Of a stretch of DNA of 64,000 bases, positions 37,501 to 49,800 are shown in pieces. Below the pieces are notes generated by a model. That model had not been told where the DNA came from, made no database searches, and saw only the letters and a program-made list of their open reading frames with translations. Within the stretch, counting starts at the first letter, position 1. Every line of letters starts with the position of its first letter. The DNA is from Cubamyces lactineus (lineage: Eukaryota; Basidiomycota; Agaricomycetes; Polyporales; Polyporaceae): positions 372,001-436,000 of the forward strand of contig JACDTU010000001.1 of NCBI GenBank assembly GCA_022376465.1, read 5' to 3'. The position numbers and the translations under genes were made by a program.

Positions 37501-38685
37501 TTCTTGGGAGTAGGAGCGGGTCGTTTGCGTTTGCGTGCTCTGGGTGGTTTGGGAGGGACTCGCTGGATCCATAACCTGTCCGCTGGGGGTATTCGAGATA
37601 GACATGAGCTGTTGGTGAATGAAGACGGCATCAGATAAACGTACGTCCGATTAGCCAGTAGGCGTTGGTCTTTGCATCGTATCCAATGGGCTCTATTCGC
37701 TGAAAGTTGAAGAGTGAGACGGGGGCTCGGATGAGTTAGCATGGGTCGTACGTACCCAGTTGGCTGCATCATCGTCATCCTTCATGATCTGGCGCACTCG
37801 GTACGGGTTGTGGAACTGCCAGTCGGTCAGCAATTGGAGCGAGTCTAGCTTTGCGAGCATGGGTAGCTCGAGCCAGTCTTTGCTCTCCTGTTGCTCCTCA
37901 GTCTTGAAACGAGGTTGCTCGCTGTTGGCCTTTGAGGGAACTTTGCTGTCCTCGTAAGGCTCTAGCTTGGTGCTCGAAGACTCGCCTGTGTGTTCTGGCC
38001 CACCGCCAGGGACCTCCTTTCTGTCTGTCTGCTCGGCATTGGCATTCTCAGCGCCGTCGGTTGGCTTGATGTCGGCGTCCGCGTCAAGTTTGGATTCTTC
38101 CTCTGCAGGCTCTGATGGAGCTAGGGAGGACTCGCGAGAGGGAACCTTGGGCTCTGGGCCGATGGGGTTGAGATCTGGGGCACGACGGAGGTATTGCCTG
38201 CGAAGGGCAGACTGCCAGTTGTCGATGCTGTAAGGAGAGGGTAAGTAAGCGCTGAGTGCGTTGGAAAGGGTACTGACGTGATCTTGCGGTCCTGGGAGAG
38301 GGTATAGAGGAGCCTGTGCATGACGCGGGGTAGGAAGAGGTTTGTGCCACGGGCGAGGTCGTCCTCGATGTCCTGAGAGGGGAGGAGCGCGTCAGAAGGT
38401 GAGACAAGAGAAGGAATGGGCATGTGGGAACAAACGACGCGTAGAACACGGTCGAGAGGGACGCGAAGGGAGACTGACCGCGAGGAATACGTCCGGCATG
38501 GCGAGGAGGGGGGCGAAGGTGTAGAAGAACTGGGAGAAGTTTGCCCATTTCCAGTGACGACGGAGGGTGGCGAGGTTTGTGGCCCATTGGGGGTCTGATT
38601 CTGCGAGGATGGTGGGGTCGCGAGGGGGAGGAGGGAGGGGCGCGGGGGGCGCGGGTGTGGCGGGGGTAGCGGTGCGACGAGGCAT
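34525..38685 (-). CDS. DDT/WHIM and PHD-finger chromatin protein
   Basis: The gene starts MPRRTATPATPAPPAPLPPP at 38685 and runs over several exons to the TAG at 34525; total about 1250 residues. Near the N-terminus is a DDT domain: HWKWANFSQFFYTFAPLLAM, then DIEDDLARGTNLFLPRVMHR and LLYTLSQDRKI. A WHIM-like motif follows, PIGYDAKTNAYWLIGPDRLW. The middle is long, acidic and basic by turns (KRKRPAP, SSDNDSDDEP) with a very long charged coiled coil before 35865. A PHD finger lies in 35857-35400: CEICHKQG, MVSCGSCNRWQHIPCH, FYCSHCR (C4HC3). The C-terminus is Ser/Tyr/Gln-rich. DDT plus PHD proteins (CECR2, RSF1, BAZ types) are partners of ISWI remodellers and read histone tails, so a nuclear chromatin role is likely. 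Exact exon borders between 37600 and 38500 are approximate. Confidence 0.8.
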
Positions 38686-39006
38686 CGGAGGCGCAGGCGT
38701 CCGAGCTTTTTAAAGGTAGCCGGTGATCAAGGAGCGAGCGAGAGTGATGTCGGGTGTGGATAGGAGTGGGAGTGAGCGAGAGACGATGCGAGGGCAAGGA
38801 CTGCGGGCGATGGGGGAGAGGAGGGGGCGGACGACGAGCGGGTGGGCGGGGACGGCGGGGACGGGGAGGAGGGGAGCGCAGAGGACGAGCAGCAGAGCGA
38901 GCGAGCGGAGAGTGTGGGGAAGACAGGCGACTCTTGTTTGGCCAGCACAAACACTTCCTCTTCCAGCCTTATCATGTATTATTATTCATTTATATTGCTA
39001 CTACAA

Positions 39007-39813
39007 CTACTTGTCCTCCCCCTTTCGCAGCTTCTTCTTCAGCCGAGCCCGCGCAGACTTGCTCAGCTTCCGCACGGCCGGCTCCTGGTATCTGCTCTCT
39101 CTGTCAGCACGCGCATGCATGTCTACAGGAGTGAGGAATACGCACGTCGCGCCTCGCCCAATCAGTTCTGGTATCGCCTTTCGACAGAGTGTTACCCGCA
39201 TAAATGCGATTTTATTCTGCCGCACACTGCTTCCTCTCAGCTCTCGTCTCCTGCGCACCAGAATGCAAGGGAACTCACTGATTTCGTCCTTGCAACGCCT
39301 GCGCTAGCGACTCCAGCCGTTCTTCCTCCGCATCCACCTCTCGTTCCACATACCCTGCTTCCATGATGTCCCCTATCTCGTTGTATTGATGCAGCCCCGA
39401 CAGGCTTCCACGCTCTGCTAGCCCAGGGTCCAGCGTCTTCAGGTACTCTCGCTTGATGATCTCCACCACCGACACAAGCCGCGGTATTGTAGCCATCGAC
39501 GGGTGTAGCCCTTCCGTCTTCTTTGCCTTCGCTTTTGGCCCTGCAGACGACGCTCCATCCACGTCGGCATTTGTGTCTTCTGCTCGCGTCTCTGGCGATT
39601 TGCCCTTCGCAGCTGGCAGTGTGTGCAGCACTAGCGGCCTTTCTTCGTACTTCTGTGCTACCGTAGGTCCCATAAGTCATCCATACGCCGTGTACGACGC
39701 GTGAGACGGACCTTGAAGTGCTCCAGCGCAAATGTCACCCAATTCGTCATTTTGCCATGATTCGTAATGCGAATCTCATGAGCCGTCGAAGACCCTGCCT
39801 CTGCGTTCTCCAT
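39007..39813 (-). CDS. Alba-domain DNA/RNA-binding protein
   Basis: Starts MENAEAGSSTAHEIRITNHG at 39813. Exon 1 (39813-39712) ends ALEHFK and joins exon 2 at 39652 in phase (KYEERPLVLHTLP). After a Lys/Ala/Pro-rich linker come IPRLVSVVEIIKREYLKTLD and SGLHQYNEIGDI, then an acidic helix. The last exon, reached through an acceptor near 39087, is basic (KSARARLKKKLRKG). The beta-alpha-beta pattern and RITNHGKMTNWVTFALE match Alba-fold proteins, the family of RNase P/MRP subunits Rpp20/Rpp25 (Pop7/Pop6) and chromatin Alba. Binding to RNA or DNA is expected. Upstream in-frame ATGs exist as far as 40008; the 39813 start gives the family-like N-terminus. Confidence 0.78.
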
Positions 39814-40093
39814 CCTCGATCTGCCGGCACCAGGGCGCGAAGTGCGTGATAGAGGACGAGCGCGCTGATTAGGAACGTCAACGATCCTAGTCAAAGAAAG
39901 AAGCAGACGAGCGCGCGGCGCTTGACGCGCTTTCCGACGCGTCTGTGGCTGAGCACTCGCCGGTCCTCGCGCATTGTAATTTGTACGGTCATCATGTTCA
40001 CAACGCATGGTTGTGTCTAGGACTACCTACTGTGTACCTCGATTGTCATTACTGTGCTATGATACATCCTAACCAAGCGAACTAAGACTACAA

Positions 40094-41105
40094 CTACCGA
40101 ATGCACTCGTACATCTTGAACGGTGGCGTCTCGAAAGGGAATGGCTCTTCGTATTCCTTCAGCTTCTCTCTACAGAATCGCGAAATGTCGGCCGCCAGTA
40201 TAACGAGCACCCAAGACATGAATATGGAAGACTTACTCTAGAGGGCCGAGCACCTTGACCCCGCGGACGTGCGTGTCTTTGCCGTTCATGTGATTGTTCA
40301 TAATGTAAATTTGTATCACATAGACGTCGATGTGTTTGCTGAAAGACCATCAGCGGTGCATCAAGGTGTTGTGGTAGAAGGAGCGATATTGACTTACAAT
40401 CCATCGCCGTCCTCGTTCGGCTCCATGCAGATGTCGAACGTCACCCAGCCGTCTGGCCGCTCCAGCGAGACTATCCGCAGGTCTTGCGTGTCAACCTGTC
40501 CTGTCCCAGCGCGGATCCCGATGTTGGCCGGCGTGTACGAGTCATCCAGGGGGTAGCAGAGGAATATGGAGAGTTTCTGTGCGATGGATTAACACGAGCG
40601 GCGCGAATCAGACGGATGGACGGGCATATAGCCGATTCCGCACCTGGACAGAGACTTTGCGCGGGAACTCGATGGTGATAAAGTGCGGTTGAGGTCCGTC
40701 TGAGCTGGAACTGCTGCGTGAGCATGAGCTGAGGGCAGGGATCCGGCGGAGACGGAACGTACTGCCAGAAGGTCTCGGGGTCGTCGTCTGTGAGACACTC
40801 GGGCCCGAAGCCGAACTTGAAGGACGAAACGGACCACTTCGCGAGGTGGCCGATGTCAGGGTAGGGCAGTTTAGGTGGTGTTCTGCCTACACAGGACAAG
40901 TGTTAAGATGTCGGTATGGGGGAGTGGTGCGTCGGGAGGCTGAACTTGTGTGGCGGGATTGCAGGAGTGGGTACTTACCGGAGTATATGACAGGTGCGCC
41001 TTCTGAGCCCGGTGGAAGCGCTCCTACGGGCACGGGTTGAGCGAGTCGTCGGCGGGCTGCGACAGCTACTGTAGGCATCGGTGCGCCTGCACTTGCGCTA
41101 GCCAT
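40094..41105 (-). CDS. APC10: Anaphase-promoting complex subunit 10 (DOC domain)
   Basis: Starts MASASAGAPMPTVAVAARRR at 41105. After the first intron: LAKWSVSSFKFGFGPECLTD, DDPETFW, then SDGPQPHFITIEFPRKVSVQ, KLSIFLCYPLDDSYTPANIG, IVSLERPDGWVTFDI, and IQIYIMNNHMNGKDTHVRGV with KVLGPLE. This is the DOC/APC10 jelly roll that helps the APC/C ubiquitin ligase hold its D-box substrates processively. The last short exon ends MYECIR followed by TAG at 40094-40096; the final Ile-Arg is the IR tail by which APC10 docks on the TPR subunit Cdc27/APC3. The gene is nuclear and essential in cell-cycle control in known fungi. It is divergent from UBA4. Confidence 0.93.
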
Positions 41106-41438
41106 CTAAGATAGTTTCGGGAGTTGGAGAGACAGACACAGTCAGGGGTGAGTCAGTCGATATCGTTTCCGTTGCCGTAGGGTATGAACAAGGTGCAGGA
41201 GGACGCAGTGGTGAGATGGGTTGAATGAACAAAGGAAAGTGGCTGAAGTCGACCTCGCGCTCGCGTCCTCGATCGGGCGATGGATCTCAGATCGTCCGGG
41301 GATGGGTGTCTGCAGATATTCCGTCTCTCGATCTACTTACTACCATCTACTAAAGCTCCAGCTCGTGACTGCTTGGCTGCTTGGATCTCTACTCACGCAA
41401 CTGTATCTTTTTTGTGTACAGTATACAAGGGGTTGAAC

Positions 41439-43033
41439 ATGCCGACTTCGTATTCCGTAGAACCTCAGCCGCAATTGCCTCTGCCCGACTACCGTCGGTA
41501 TGGCCGCCAAATGATTCTGGAGGGCTTCGGGCTCGAAGGTCAGGCATGTCCTTTGCATCGTAGAGTATCACTCTTACGACTGAATGCAGGCCAGATCAAA
41601 TTACAAAAGGCTTCCGTAGTTGTTGTAGGTGCCGGCGGGTTGGGCTGCCCCGCTCTTCAATACCTTGCCGCCGCAGGCGTCGGTCGGTCTCACTTTGCGC
41701 AATATTTTGCACGACGGGCCGTTTATAGTTTGTTCGAATATCTCAGGGACGCTTGGGATCATAGACCATGACCATGTCGAGATCTCCAACCTCCAACGAC
41801 AGGTACTTCACACTGAATCTAGAGTCGGCATGCCGAAGGTACTCTCCGCGGCGGAGGCTATCAAACAGTAGGTTTCATGTTGGTAACTCATGCTACATCG
41901 TAAGGCTGAAAGGACGAATATCCTAGGATGAACTCACGCATCCAAGTCAACCCTGTCACGACCGCGCTGAATTCGACAAACGCTCTCGAACTTCTCGCCC
42001 CGTATGACCTCATTCTCGACTGCACAGACAACCTGCCGACGCGTTACCTTCTCTCCGATACGGCCGTGAAGCTGGGTAAGCCGCTTGTCAGCGGTGCTGC
42101 ACAGCAGTTCGAGGGTCAACTCTGCACGTATAATTTGCCACTCAAGACCAGCGGCCAAGACCAGGTGCATGAACGAGGTCCATGTTTCCGTTGTTTGTTT
42201 CCGAAGCCTCCTGCGCCAGAGATGGCAGGGTCTTGCGAAGAATTGGGTATACTTGGAGCCGTGACGGGGGTCATTGGTAATTTGCAAGCTCTAGAGGCTA
42301 TCAAGATCCTCACTGGTTTGCACGGTAGGTTTCATCAAGAAGCTACAATTAGCCGGGCTATTGCTGAAGTGGCGAAATGGTAGACGGGAAGCCATCGTTA
42401 CTCATGTTTTCTGCGCTGGGTACACCGCCGTTCCGTAGCGTCAAGCTGCGCGCGCGAACGGCGTCGTGCCCTGCGTGTGGTGTTGAAGGGGAAAAGAGTG
42501 GCAAGATCGAGGAGACGGACTATGTCGCGTTCTGCGGCGGCGAGCGGCCGGACTGGGTGTCTAGAGGATTAGTAGCGGAAGATCCGCAGAAACGGATCCA
42601 TGCGAAGGTAAGCGGCCTTCAGTCTGGCCTCTATGTACTCAGCTCACCGCGGAACACATCAGGAGCTCAAGGAAGCCCTCGAGCAACCACAGTGCGCGGT
42701 AAAGATCCTAGACGTACGCCCACGTACGGAGTTTGGCATCTGTCATTTGCCTGGCTCTATCAGTGAGTGCCTGCGGTATTGCGACAAGATATTCCTTCAC
42801 ATGACATCCGCGCAGACATTCCCATCAAGGAACTTCTCACGAACCCCAGACAATTTGTGGAAGGGCTCACGAGCGAAGAGGCGAATGTGTATGTCGTATG
42901 TAGGCTGGGGAACGACTCACAGTTGGCAGTTGACGCGCTGAGCGAGGTGTCTAAGACGGCGGTGCTGAAGGATTTGGTAGGAGGTCTTCGTGCATGGTCG
43001 AAAGAAGTCGACAGCAATTTCCCAATATACTGA
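41439..43033 (+). CDS. UBA4: Uba4/MOCS3: E1-like adenylyl- and sulfurtransferase
   Basis: Starts [20 protein letters not shown] at 41439; exon 1 (41439-41538) joins exon 2 (41590-41682) in phase. The N-terminal MoeB/ThiF domain has [20 protein letters not shown] (ATP loop), [34 protein letters not shown] and a zinc site (CFRC with CPAC). The C-terminal rhodanese domain has [18 protein letters not shown] and the active-site Cys in [10 protein letters not shown], the form found in MOCS3. The protein activates the ubiquitin-like sulfur carriers Urm1 (tRNA thiolation and protein urmylation) and MoaD-type proteins (molybdenum cofactor), acting in the cytosol. The adenylyl-domain Cys is probably that in MAGSCEELG. 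It ends at the TGA at 43031-43033, tail to tail with TIM13. Confidence 0.93.
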
Positions 43034-43182
43034 GCTTACCTCAATTCTCGAATCCGGTCCCTAACCTGAAGTGCAACACGTCCAATTTAGCTTGATGCGA
43101 AGCCGTCATAGAGACGTCTCTATTAGATGCTGTACTATGCATGAGGTGGTGTACGGTGTATAGAGGTCTAAGGGCTTGTCGC

Positions 43183-43712
43183 TCATGATTGTTGGTCCAC
43201 GCGCTCCTTCCTGAGGCGGGCAATGTATGTCCTATTGACAATATCGACTGTAGAGATGCTCGACGTCAGCGTAGCATCATACAGATGCGAGAGGAAACGT
43301 ACAGGCTTCGAGATACCGCTCCATACATTGCGAGAGACATTTCTGTACATGAACTTAGGAACGAAGAGTTCTCGGGGAGGATGCGGAGGATACGCACTTC
43401 TTCTGAGCTCGAGAGGGAGCCGCCGGGCTTAGGGACACACTTGACGTAGCATTTGTCGGTGACTTTCTGGTGTATATAGAACGGTATGTGTTTTGTACCT
43501 TCAATGAACAGGCTTATGACTCACGTTCATGAGCTCCTGAGCGTTCTGGAGCGCAAGCTCGTTGTGAATGGAGTTCTTAACCTGCTCTAGGCGCGCCGCC
43601 ATGTCTGCACAGAAGTCGCGTTAAGACGCTGCCGGTGCCCATGGCAGCATCCATAACACGTACCTGCAGGCGATGCCGTAGGGTTAGAGCTGCCACCGAA
43701 CAAAGAGGTCAT
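43183..43712 (-). CDS. TIM13: Mitochondrial intermembrane-space chaperone Tim13
   Basis: Found by joining five small exons on the minus strand. Exon 1 from 43712 reads MTSLFGGSSNPTASP. The next gives DMAARLEQVKNSIHNELALQ and NAQELMN. Then KVTDKCYVKCVPKPGGSLSS, KCLSQCMERYLEA, and FDIVNRTYIARLRKERVD, ending QQS with TGA at 43183-43185. Total about 100 residues. The twin CX3C motifs (CYVKC and CLSQC) 17 residues apart, and VxKPGGSLxxSE, identify the Tim8/Tim13 family, and the sequence fits Tim13. The protein forms a hexamer with Tim8 that escorts hydrophobic precursors across the intermembrane space. The CX3C cysteines form disulfides after Mia40 oxidation. Confidence 0.93.
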
Positions 43713-43925
43713 TTTGTAAGGAGTGAAGCGGAGAGAATATGGGAGGGAGGAAGTTGTGCTGGTCCAAGTCGGAGTGACGCGCCAAATCTAGGTAAGCGCC
43801 CTATTGGTATAAGCGCCCAAGACAATATACTGCCGCTGCCGCTCTCGCCGATCGTCTCTGTCGTCTATTTCCTCCTCTGCAGCACCGTCTTCCTCTCCGC
43901 GAGATCTGCGTGTCGTCGCGCTGCT

Positions 43926-45993
43926 ATGGGAGCAGGAGAATCAAGGGCGCGCGGCGATGCGCAGGACGATGCCGCGGCAGCTGGCCCACCCGACTACTAC
44001 GCTCTCCTGGAAGTAGACGAATCGGCCACCGCAGATGAGATTAAGGTTCGTCCAACTTGCTCCTAAAGATCCCTATATTGTATACGAACTATGGCGTAAC
44101 AGGATTGACTGATGGGTTATGAACCATAGCGATCGTTCAGGCGGCTGGCTTTGATTCACCATCCTGATAAAAACGCGGACGATATCGAAGGAGCGACTAA
44201 GCGATTCGCTGCCCTGCAACAAGCATATGAGGTCGGTAGAGTTGACGAAGGTCTTCTGGGAAGCCATTGTGCGAAGCTTATGCCACGTCCAGGTACTCAG
44301 TGACGAACAAGTATGTTAGCCTATCCCGTTCATGCTTGCGTTTTCTCAAGTCTTTCTAGGAGCGCGCTTGGTACGACAGCCATCGGGCCTCTCTTGTCCC
44401 GGAGCCAGACGCCGCCGCGGTCTTTGAAGAGATCAGGAAGGGCGCACCTCCCCCAAGAGCTCGCGACCGGGGACTCACCGTCCGACACTTGACCCAATTC
44501 TTCGACGTTGGGATCTATGACGGCTTTGACGACGGCCCAAATGTACGATCGGTTACCCGCTCTCGACACAGCGTTTACTGAATATGACGTGCAGAGCTTC
44601 TTTACTATCTACCGCAACCTCTTCGACCGCCTTGCGCACGATGAGAAACAATTCAGTAATGCGTCGCTTCCCTCCTTCGGGTATTCAACGTGGCCTTGGC
44701 TCCCGCCATCCAAGACGGAACAGGACCAGTGCGCTCGAACATTCTACAATCATTGGACAAACTTTGTGACGGGCAAGGAGTTTGAATGGGCGGACCAGTG
44801 GAACATTGCAGAGGCGCCAGATCGTAGAGTACGAAGGTGAGCAAAGATCCATCTATCCCGCGAAACACCCGGTTTAGCAGCGAACTCTAGGTTGATGGAA
44901 AGGGATAACAAGAAGGCCAGGGACGAGGCACGAAAGGAATACAACGACACTGTCAGAGTAAGCATGGATGCGCCTCCGTACTTTTCCATGTGCTTACGTC
45001 GTCTCTAGTCTCTCGCCATGTTCATCCGAAAGCGTGATCCGAGGTACAAGACGCACCTCGCGCGTCAGGCGCAGGGGCCATCGACCCCCCAGGGATCCCG
45101 CACCCCCAGCTCCAAGCCAGCCGCGCAAGCGCCTCAAGCCGTCTTCGTCGAGCAGGATTGGCAGAAAGCCACCGTCAAGGACGATGCCGCAGACCTAGAA
45201 TGGGCTGCTGCCGAGGGCGAAGACGATGAGGAGTGGGAATGCGTTGCATGCGGGAAGAGTTTCCGGAGCGAAGCTGCATGGGACAGTCATGAACGCAGCA
45301 AGAAGCATTTGAAGGCTGTGGAGATGCTGAAGCGGCAAATGGAGGAAGAGAACGCGGAGCTAGGATTGGAAGAGGGCGATGCTGGCATCCAAGAGGAAGA
45401 ATTTCCTCCACAGTCAGGGTCAGAAGACGGAGACCTGGCTGCGCCTAGCCAGCCAGAAGGTGGCACGTTCGCTCGTCCACAAGCCGGGACGCCAGTCGCA
45501 AGCGAGCCGGTGTCGAATTATTTCGACGAAGGTGACAGTGGGCTCAAAGCAAAGCCGAAGAAGACGAAAAGCACAAAATCATCGCGAGCGCCTTCGCCAG
45601 AGATGCTACCACGATCACAGAGGCGGTCCCGAAAGCGAGATGTGGGTTTGTCCGACCCTATTGTCGATCCAGCCGACGAGGGTACGCAAATTCCGACTGT
45701 GCCGCTATCTCAGGAAACCGATCAGGTTGAAGTTCCGGAGCTTTCGAAAAAAGAGAAACGGCGAGCCCGGGAGGCAGCCAAGAAAGCCAAAGGAGAGCAG
45801 GGTGCCAAGCAGGTCAGGTGTTCATGAAACATTGATTGGCTCGTCGCTTATAATCTCGCAACAGAGTTGTAATGTGTGCGGCATACAATTCGAGAACTGT
45901 ACTCAACTCTTCGCCCACTTGCGAGAGGAACCTGATCATGCACTTGCAGTGCCACAGAGAAGAGGGTCCGGGGTGAGGAAGGGAAAGAAATAA
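43926..45993 (+). CDS. JJJ1: J-protein Jjj1/DNAJC21-like with two C2H2 zinc fingers
   Basis: Starts [20 protein letters not shown] at 43926. The J domain spans exons 1-3: [37 protein letters not shown] (HPD present), and [20 protein letters not shown]. Then come the DNAJC21 middle region ([56 protein letters not shown]), a first C2H2 finger ([20 protein letters not shown]), a long acidic and KK-rich linker, and, after the last intron, a second finger [20 protein letters not shown]. It ends at 45993. Jjj1 is a cytosolic J-protein that stimulates Ssa/Hsp70 to recycle shuttling factors from 60S ribosomal precursors. The C-terminal GSGVRKGKK is basic. About 560 residues, usual for the family. It is divergent from TIM13, 213 nt between starts. 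Confidence 0.9.
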
Positions 45994-46649
45994 CAGAATG
46001 CTGTATCTATGGCAAGGCAATGTTTCAATCATATTGCTTTCTTCTTTGCATACAGTCAGGCATTAGTATAGAGGCAACAGAATTTTTTGCTGCTAGGGAG
46101 ATGACATTTGGGATACCATCTGGGTCAACTCTCATCCAGTGTGCTGGAAAATCCCTCAACATCTTTCCAATCTAATGTAGGCTTTATATAGACTTACAGT
46201 AAATGCCCCACATTATAATGAGATGATCATGTTTATCAGATCTTACTCAATTGACACTCTATAAGTACCACTAGAAAGGTGTGCATTATGGCTTTCCCAT
46301 GGTGCATTGAATCTACATAATGATCAGAGCTCATAAATTTCAGATAGTCTGAAAATTGGTCTGCTCTTTTGAACATGGTTTTGTGAGCACTAAACAGTGA
46401 TGAAAACAGATGTTACACTTTTGAGTGTGACTCTTAAACTATCAAGCCTTAAGACATCAATGAGTAGAGAGCTCATATCTATCCAATTACTAGCCCTGGC
46501 TTGCTGAAGATAAATGTATGGTAATATATTCAGTGAAAGTGATTTAATAAGCAAAACAAGTTTGTAATTTGCACAGAGACTGAGAGCTGAGGGTTGCCCT
46601 GTGGCATTGCCTTTTCTATACATATACAGATAACTAGAGAGGAATGTTC
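45994..46649. other. AT-rich spacer at start of transposon block
   Basis: Marked change in base composition right after the JJJ1 stop; TA- and TG-rich, with no coding frame. It is the left border of the repeat-rich part. Confidence 0.5.
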
Positions 46650-46810
46650 TAGCACAAACAGGGACTTTCTGGTATGTTGTAGTCAGTGCTAGTTAAACCT
46701 ACTACCACTGTGGCAGTGTTGCTGTGCACTGTGAGGGGCTATGCAGAAGCAACTGTGCACCCCTATATGATAAGTATGGAGTAAACACTAGAAAGTCCCG
46801 GCTTGTATGA
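46650..46810. mobile_element. hAT-like MITE with 8-bp target duplication
   Basis: A 161-bp non-coding element flanked on both sides by GAATGTTC (46642-46649 and 46811-46818; the ninth base T also matches). Its ends are imperfect inverted repeats of about 29 bp: left TAGCACAAACAGGGACTTTC and right (read inward) TCATACAAGCCGGGACTTTC, sharing the exact block GGGACTTTCT. The 8-bp duplication and T-A-G start fit the hAT superfamily; if 9 bp is taken, a Mutator-type element would be the alternative. No transposase is present. Confidence 0.65.
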
Positions 46811-46899
46811 GAATGTTCTGTAGAATGTCAAAGAAAGAGCCGTAGCTAAAGTTCCAGAGCCCACCATATTTGTATTGTACAATGAAAGTAATAGAAACC

Positions 46900-49800
46900 A
46901 TTACCTGATTGTCAAGTTCATTGAACACCTATCGTACATTTGTAACATCAGCTCCCACCCCTCTTGACGCTCTACCACCACCTGCTGGTTTTTTCCCATG
47001 CTCCATTCTCATGGGGGGAGTTTTGGAGTGTGTGGTATTACTAGCTCTGTGGTCTAGGCTACACAGTGTTAGCACTACTACAGAATCATATGAGTGACTA
47101 CTCAGGCCTGCACCATCCAGCTGTTCCTCGACCAGCCAGCACACCTCCTATATCGCATGTGACAACAGGCACCAGGTGGGCCAGTGCAGCAATGATGATG
47201 ACGACTTGACAGAACAAACCGCGAAAACCCATAGCATCACAGGAGGCCTGGGTGGAGGCTGAGAAGGTGATACTGAATTTGATGGATGCAACAGCCTTCT
47301 TGAAGTTGAGATTGCTGATCCCAGAAGGATCTCACGCTGTAATGGGCGAGTCCCTTATCTCTGGCCTACTCCATTTTGCTCTCTCGGGTTCCACCTATAA
47401 AATTGTTAGGATGGGACTCATTACTTTCGCCTACCTTGCCAAGAAGATACTTCACTGCAACATGCAAGAGGCTGTCAGTAACCTGGTGGTGGAATGTGCT
47501 AAAGACCAACTACAAATTTACCTGGATTACCACACATCGCATGTAGGAGACTGGATAGAAGAGCTGACAGAGGCCGTCATGCACATAAAGAAGGAGATGG
47601 CAGAATGTGCTTTAGGGCTAAGAGTAGCATGCAAGACAGTTCAAGGGCGGAGAGGGCACTCAAAGACATACAGCAGGAGCTATGGGAAGCACCTGCAGCA
47701 GGGTTACAGCATGGTGCGCCCCCCATCATCTCACTTTCCCTCACTCTTGATGCTGCACCAATCTGGGTACACTGAGTGGCTATGCTGGCTGACCTTTTAC
47801 AGAGGCAAGTCTTAGTCCATGGTGCCATGCTATGAGCAGAGAGTAGGGTGCACCTCGGAAAGGCAATCATGCTAGAGAAGGCATGCAACCCTCTGGAGGA
47901 AATGAGCAGAGAGGGACTCTCACTGCCAGCTAATATAGCGATTGAGCATGCAAAGGTGCTCCCACATGGCAATGTGGTTTTCACAATGTCCACCACCAAC
48001 GTGGCACACTGGTATCTCAAGATGGCCGTAGCAAAGTGCTTTGCGCGCAAGATGGGTCTGGAGGCACAGGTTGTTAAGTGTACTTACAAGCTGGTAGTCA
48101 AGCAGGTCCCAGTCACTTTTGACCCACACAGCACGGCCATGCTCTAGATGGTGGAGGTCATACATAGCCTTAGGACGGGCAGCACCATGTGAGCAGACTA
48201 AATCAAGCCGGTCAAGAAGCAAAGCCCGGGTCAACGCACAGCCTACCTCATGCTCACACTCAACAGTGTCAATCAGGCCAAGCAAGCTCCCAAAGGGCTT
48301 ACATTAGTGAACCGATGTGAGAGACTGTGCCCGGGCAATAACACAATTTCACAACTGGGCCAAAAGGCCACTATGCTGATGTTATATAAGCAGTTTCTAA
48401 TGTCATGACATGCCATTCCAGCATGAATCATGACAACTGGCGGGTGCTTGTCCAAAAAGAGGTAAAAGAGCTTAAGCAGTCACTGGTGCGCGCTGCCAAT
48501 GCTACAGTGGCCACTTTGCATGGGAATGCAAGGCAGTCAATGATGTTTGCACCAACTGTGCTGATGCCCATCTCACAAGAGACTGTACAGTTGCTAACAA
48601 CCCCTGCTGCTACCAATGTATCAACTGCAATAAAAGCAGCCATGCTGCTTGGGACAGAAGCTACCCAACTTTACATGCAAAGCTACACATGGAAGTGCAC
48701 CAAAAGACTGACTGTGGTTTCTGCTTTTTCATGACCAATGCCTTCAAAATCTGGATCTCAGAGAAAGAAGAACTTTCTTGTGCCCCTCCTCTGCCAACAG
48801 TATGGTCCCAGATACAGCACCATTTTGACACCATAGATAGCGGCCCTACTGCGATACAAACCTGACTAGAGAATCTCACAGAAGCACTGGTGCAGTTTGA
48901 CTCCTCCATGTAGCACCTATCAACAATGCCCCCAACCCTATCCTCCAAATTTGTTAACAAAACCTTAACAAATCCAACAGTGTGCAGCTTAACCTCCTTA
49001 ATGAAACTAACCTAAAGACTTACAACATTATTATACTATAAAAACCCTACATCTCTTTCCTTGGGCCCACAGCGAGCACACTGTCATGGTGGGTGAACTA
49101 CCCTACGAAATATAGCACAGATGGGGAGCCCCACTCCCATTCCATTATTCTCATTAACTAGTAGCTCTCTACCAATAACTGGAATCCAATCCCAGTACTT
49201 CATTCTGACATCACCACGATCTCTGTCCACATGGGCAACTCACAGCTGCACCTCTTTAATCTCTATGTCAATAGCAACTACAACTGTGCTCTGCATGCTT
49301 CCTCTTAGGCAGCCACCTCTTTATGACCAGACCCTGACAGCTCACCCAACCACCTGATCTGGCTTGGCGACTTCAATTGGCATCACCCCACATGGGTCAG
49401 CCATGGTAACTGTTACGATGGTGCGTGACACGGCCACTGTTACGGTTACGGTTACGTCTTGGTCTCGTGACTTGTCCTATGCTTATGTATCGTGCTTACG
49501 TTCCGGAGGCCGAGCCTGCTGCGGCTTACTCACTGTGTTGTATACTTAGCTCTACTCTCCCATGCCACGTCAGTTATTCTCAGAACACGTCACCTTTATT
49601 CCCATGTACAGTCAGCCCCAGCTATACTTAGCCGTACTGAACATTGATCCGGTCTATTATTAGTCTCGGTCATGTATATATAAGCCGAGGATCTTCTCCG
49701 AAGAACCTCAGCTCGATCTGGTTATCTATTGCCTATTCACCGAACCCCGACTCACCTCTTCTCAGAAGATCTTCGATCCCTGACTCGCCTCTTCGTTACC

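Noticed and set aside
37219..38950. Several long frames around 38084-38950 and 37219-37605 on the minus strand, and 38723-39366 on the plus strand
   Set aside because: Pro/Arg/Ser-rich, alternate frames of the 5' exons and promoter of the DDT/PHD gene.
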